From: Streptomyces violaceorubidus | GTDB taxonomy: Bacteria; Actinomycetota; Actinomycetes; Streptomycetales; Streptomycetaceae | DNA length: 64,000 nt | Assembly (NCBI RefSeq): GCF_000717995.1 | Contig: NZ_JODM01000010.1 | Span: forward strand, 62,001 to 126,000 | Direction of reading: 5' to 3' | The notes under the pieces: model-generated | The model's database searches: none | Told to the model about the DNA's origin: nothing | The model's input: the letters and a program-made list of their open reading frames with translations, nothing else | Made by a program: the position numbers and the translations under genes | In this document: piece after piece, positions 63,615 to 64,000 of the stretch | How the letters are laid out: each line of letters starts with the position of its first letter | Position numbering within the stretch: the first letter of the stretch is position 1

Positions 63615-64000
63615 ATGCACACAAGGCGCACTCACCGCAGGACCCGCACCGGCAGCACCCGTTTCCGAGCCGCGCTGCTCGCCGCCGCGCTGCTCGCCAC
63701 CGCCTGCTCGGCCGGGGGCGCGTCGACGTCCGCCGGATCCCCCGCGGCACGGGCGGCGGGCTCGGCGCAGGCGGCGACGCCGACCCTGACCCCCCTGCCG
63801 AAGGCCGCGCCCGCCGAGCTGTCGCCGTACTACGAGCAGAAGCTCGGCTGGCGCGACTGCGGTGTCCCCGGCTTCCAGTGCGCCACCATGAAGGCCCCGC
63901 TCGACTACGCCAGTCCGGGCGAGGGCGACGTCCGGCTCGCGGTGGCCCGCAAGAAGGCCACGGGACCGGGCAAGCGGCTCGGCTCGCTGCTGGTCAACCC
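63615..64000 (+). CDS. Secreted TAP-family (alpha/beta) peptidase lipoprotein, 3' end outside window
   Basis: Starts at ATG 63615 and runs off the window in frame. The signal ([15 protein letters not shown]) ends in a lipobox. After an Ala/Ser/Thr linker comes [20 protein letters not shown], then [24 protein letters not shown], the start of the tripeptidyl-aminopeptidase (SlpD/SlpE/TAP) family, whose alpha/beta-hydrolase fold would follow outside the window. Members cleave peptides outside the cell. The catalytic residues are not in view. Confidence 0.88.
   Translation, partial: MHTRRTHRRTRTGSTRFRAALLAAALLATACSAGGASTSAGSPAARAAGSAQAATPTLTPLPKAAPAELSPYYEQKLGWRDCGVPGFQCATMKAPLDYASPGEGDVRLAVARKKATGPGKRLGSLLVN

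Overview
This is chromosomal DNA of a Streptomyces (or a very close relative). Codon third positions are almost always G or C, GTG and TTG starts are common, and the genes from about 5.7 kb onward are an actinobacterial core block: wblA, crp, bldG, hppA, topA and a Tad-type pilus/septum-site operon. From memory the order matches the S. coelicolor SCO3540-SCO3583 neighbourhood; that match is recalled, not computed.

Layout. 1-5.6 kb is an accessory patch ending at a tRNA-Pro(CGG) gene, with visibly lower third-position GC. It holds the 3' part of an OLD-type ATPase/TOPRIM nuclease, a frameshifted small zinc-protein gene, a coiled-coil Mrr-type restriction nuclease, a peptide-deformylase remnant abutting an unrecognised fragment, and a two-gene unit (HTH-DUF488 plus a Cys/His protein with an FFVGN motif). 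5.7-8.3 kb returns to core genes (Pr6Pr membrane protein, metallophosphoesterase, YqeY-like protein). 8.7-13.2 kb looks like an insertion of cell-wall-related cargo: a peptidoglycan-binding/DUF1906 hydrolase with no export signal, a small membrane protein, a Tat-signal M15-peptidase-like protein that has lost its metal ligands, an orphan LuxR-type HTH and a secreted YjfA/DUF2690-like protein.

13.4-40 kb is core: class A PBP, wblA, paired ArsA-like ATPases, DUF4177/RidA, Nudix and MBL hydrolases, crp, nth with a lysine-rich N-terminal tail, CoA-pyrophosphatase-like Nudix, MarP-like membrane protease, hydrolase/holin-family/NhaA genes, acetyl-CoA synthetase, a SulP-STAS-carbonic anhydrase fusion, a deacetylase-like lipoprotein, a CooC/MinD-like ATPase, a Fic-like protein and a HAD phosphatase. 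40.4-46.5 kb is the ssd-tadA-tadB-tadC-pilin-tadE-tadG-like operon, with most junctions overlapping. 46.4-64 kb carries an MrfA-like helicase, bldG and its RsbW-like partner, proton pyrophosphatase, a lipoprotein, a methyltransferase, topA with a lysine-rich C-terminal tail, an MFS-thymidylate kinase-coiled-coil fusion, holB and the start of a secreted TAP-type peptidase.

Recurrent structure outside the genes: five clean short-unit tandem arrays (13, 11, 24, 12 and 9 bp), strong hairpin terminators at convergent junctions, and at least nine genes with a -10-like hexamer 6-7 nt before the start codon, which suggests leaderless transcripts. The most novel-looking items are the HTH-DUF488/FFVGN pair in the island, the M15 pseudo-peptidase cassette, the MFS-Tmk-coiled-coil fusion and a 37-codon ORF flanked by terminators ahead of the Tad operon.
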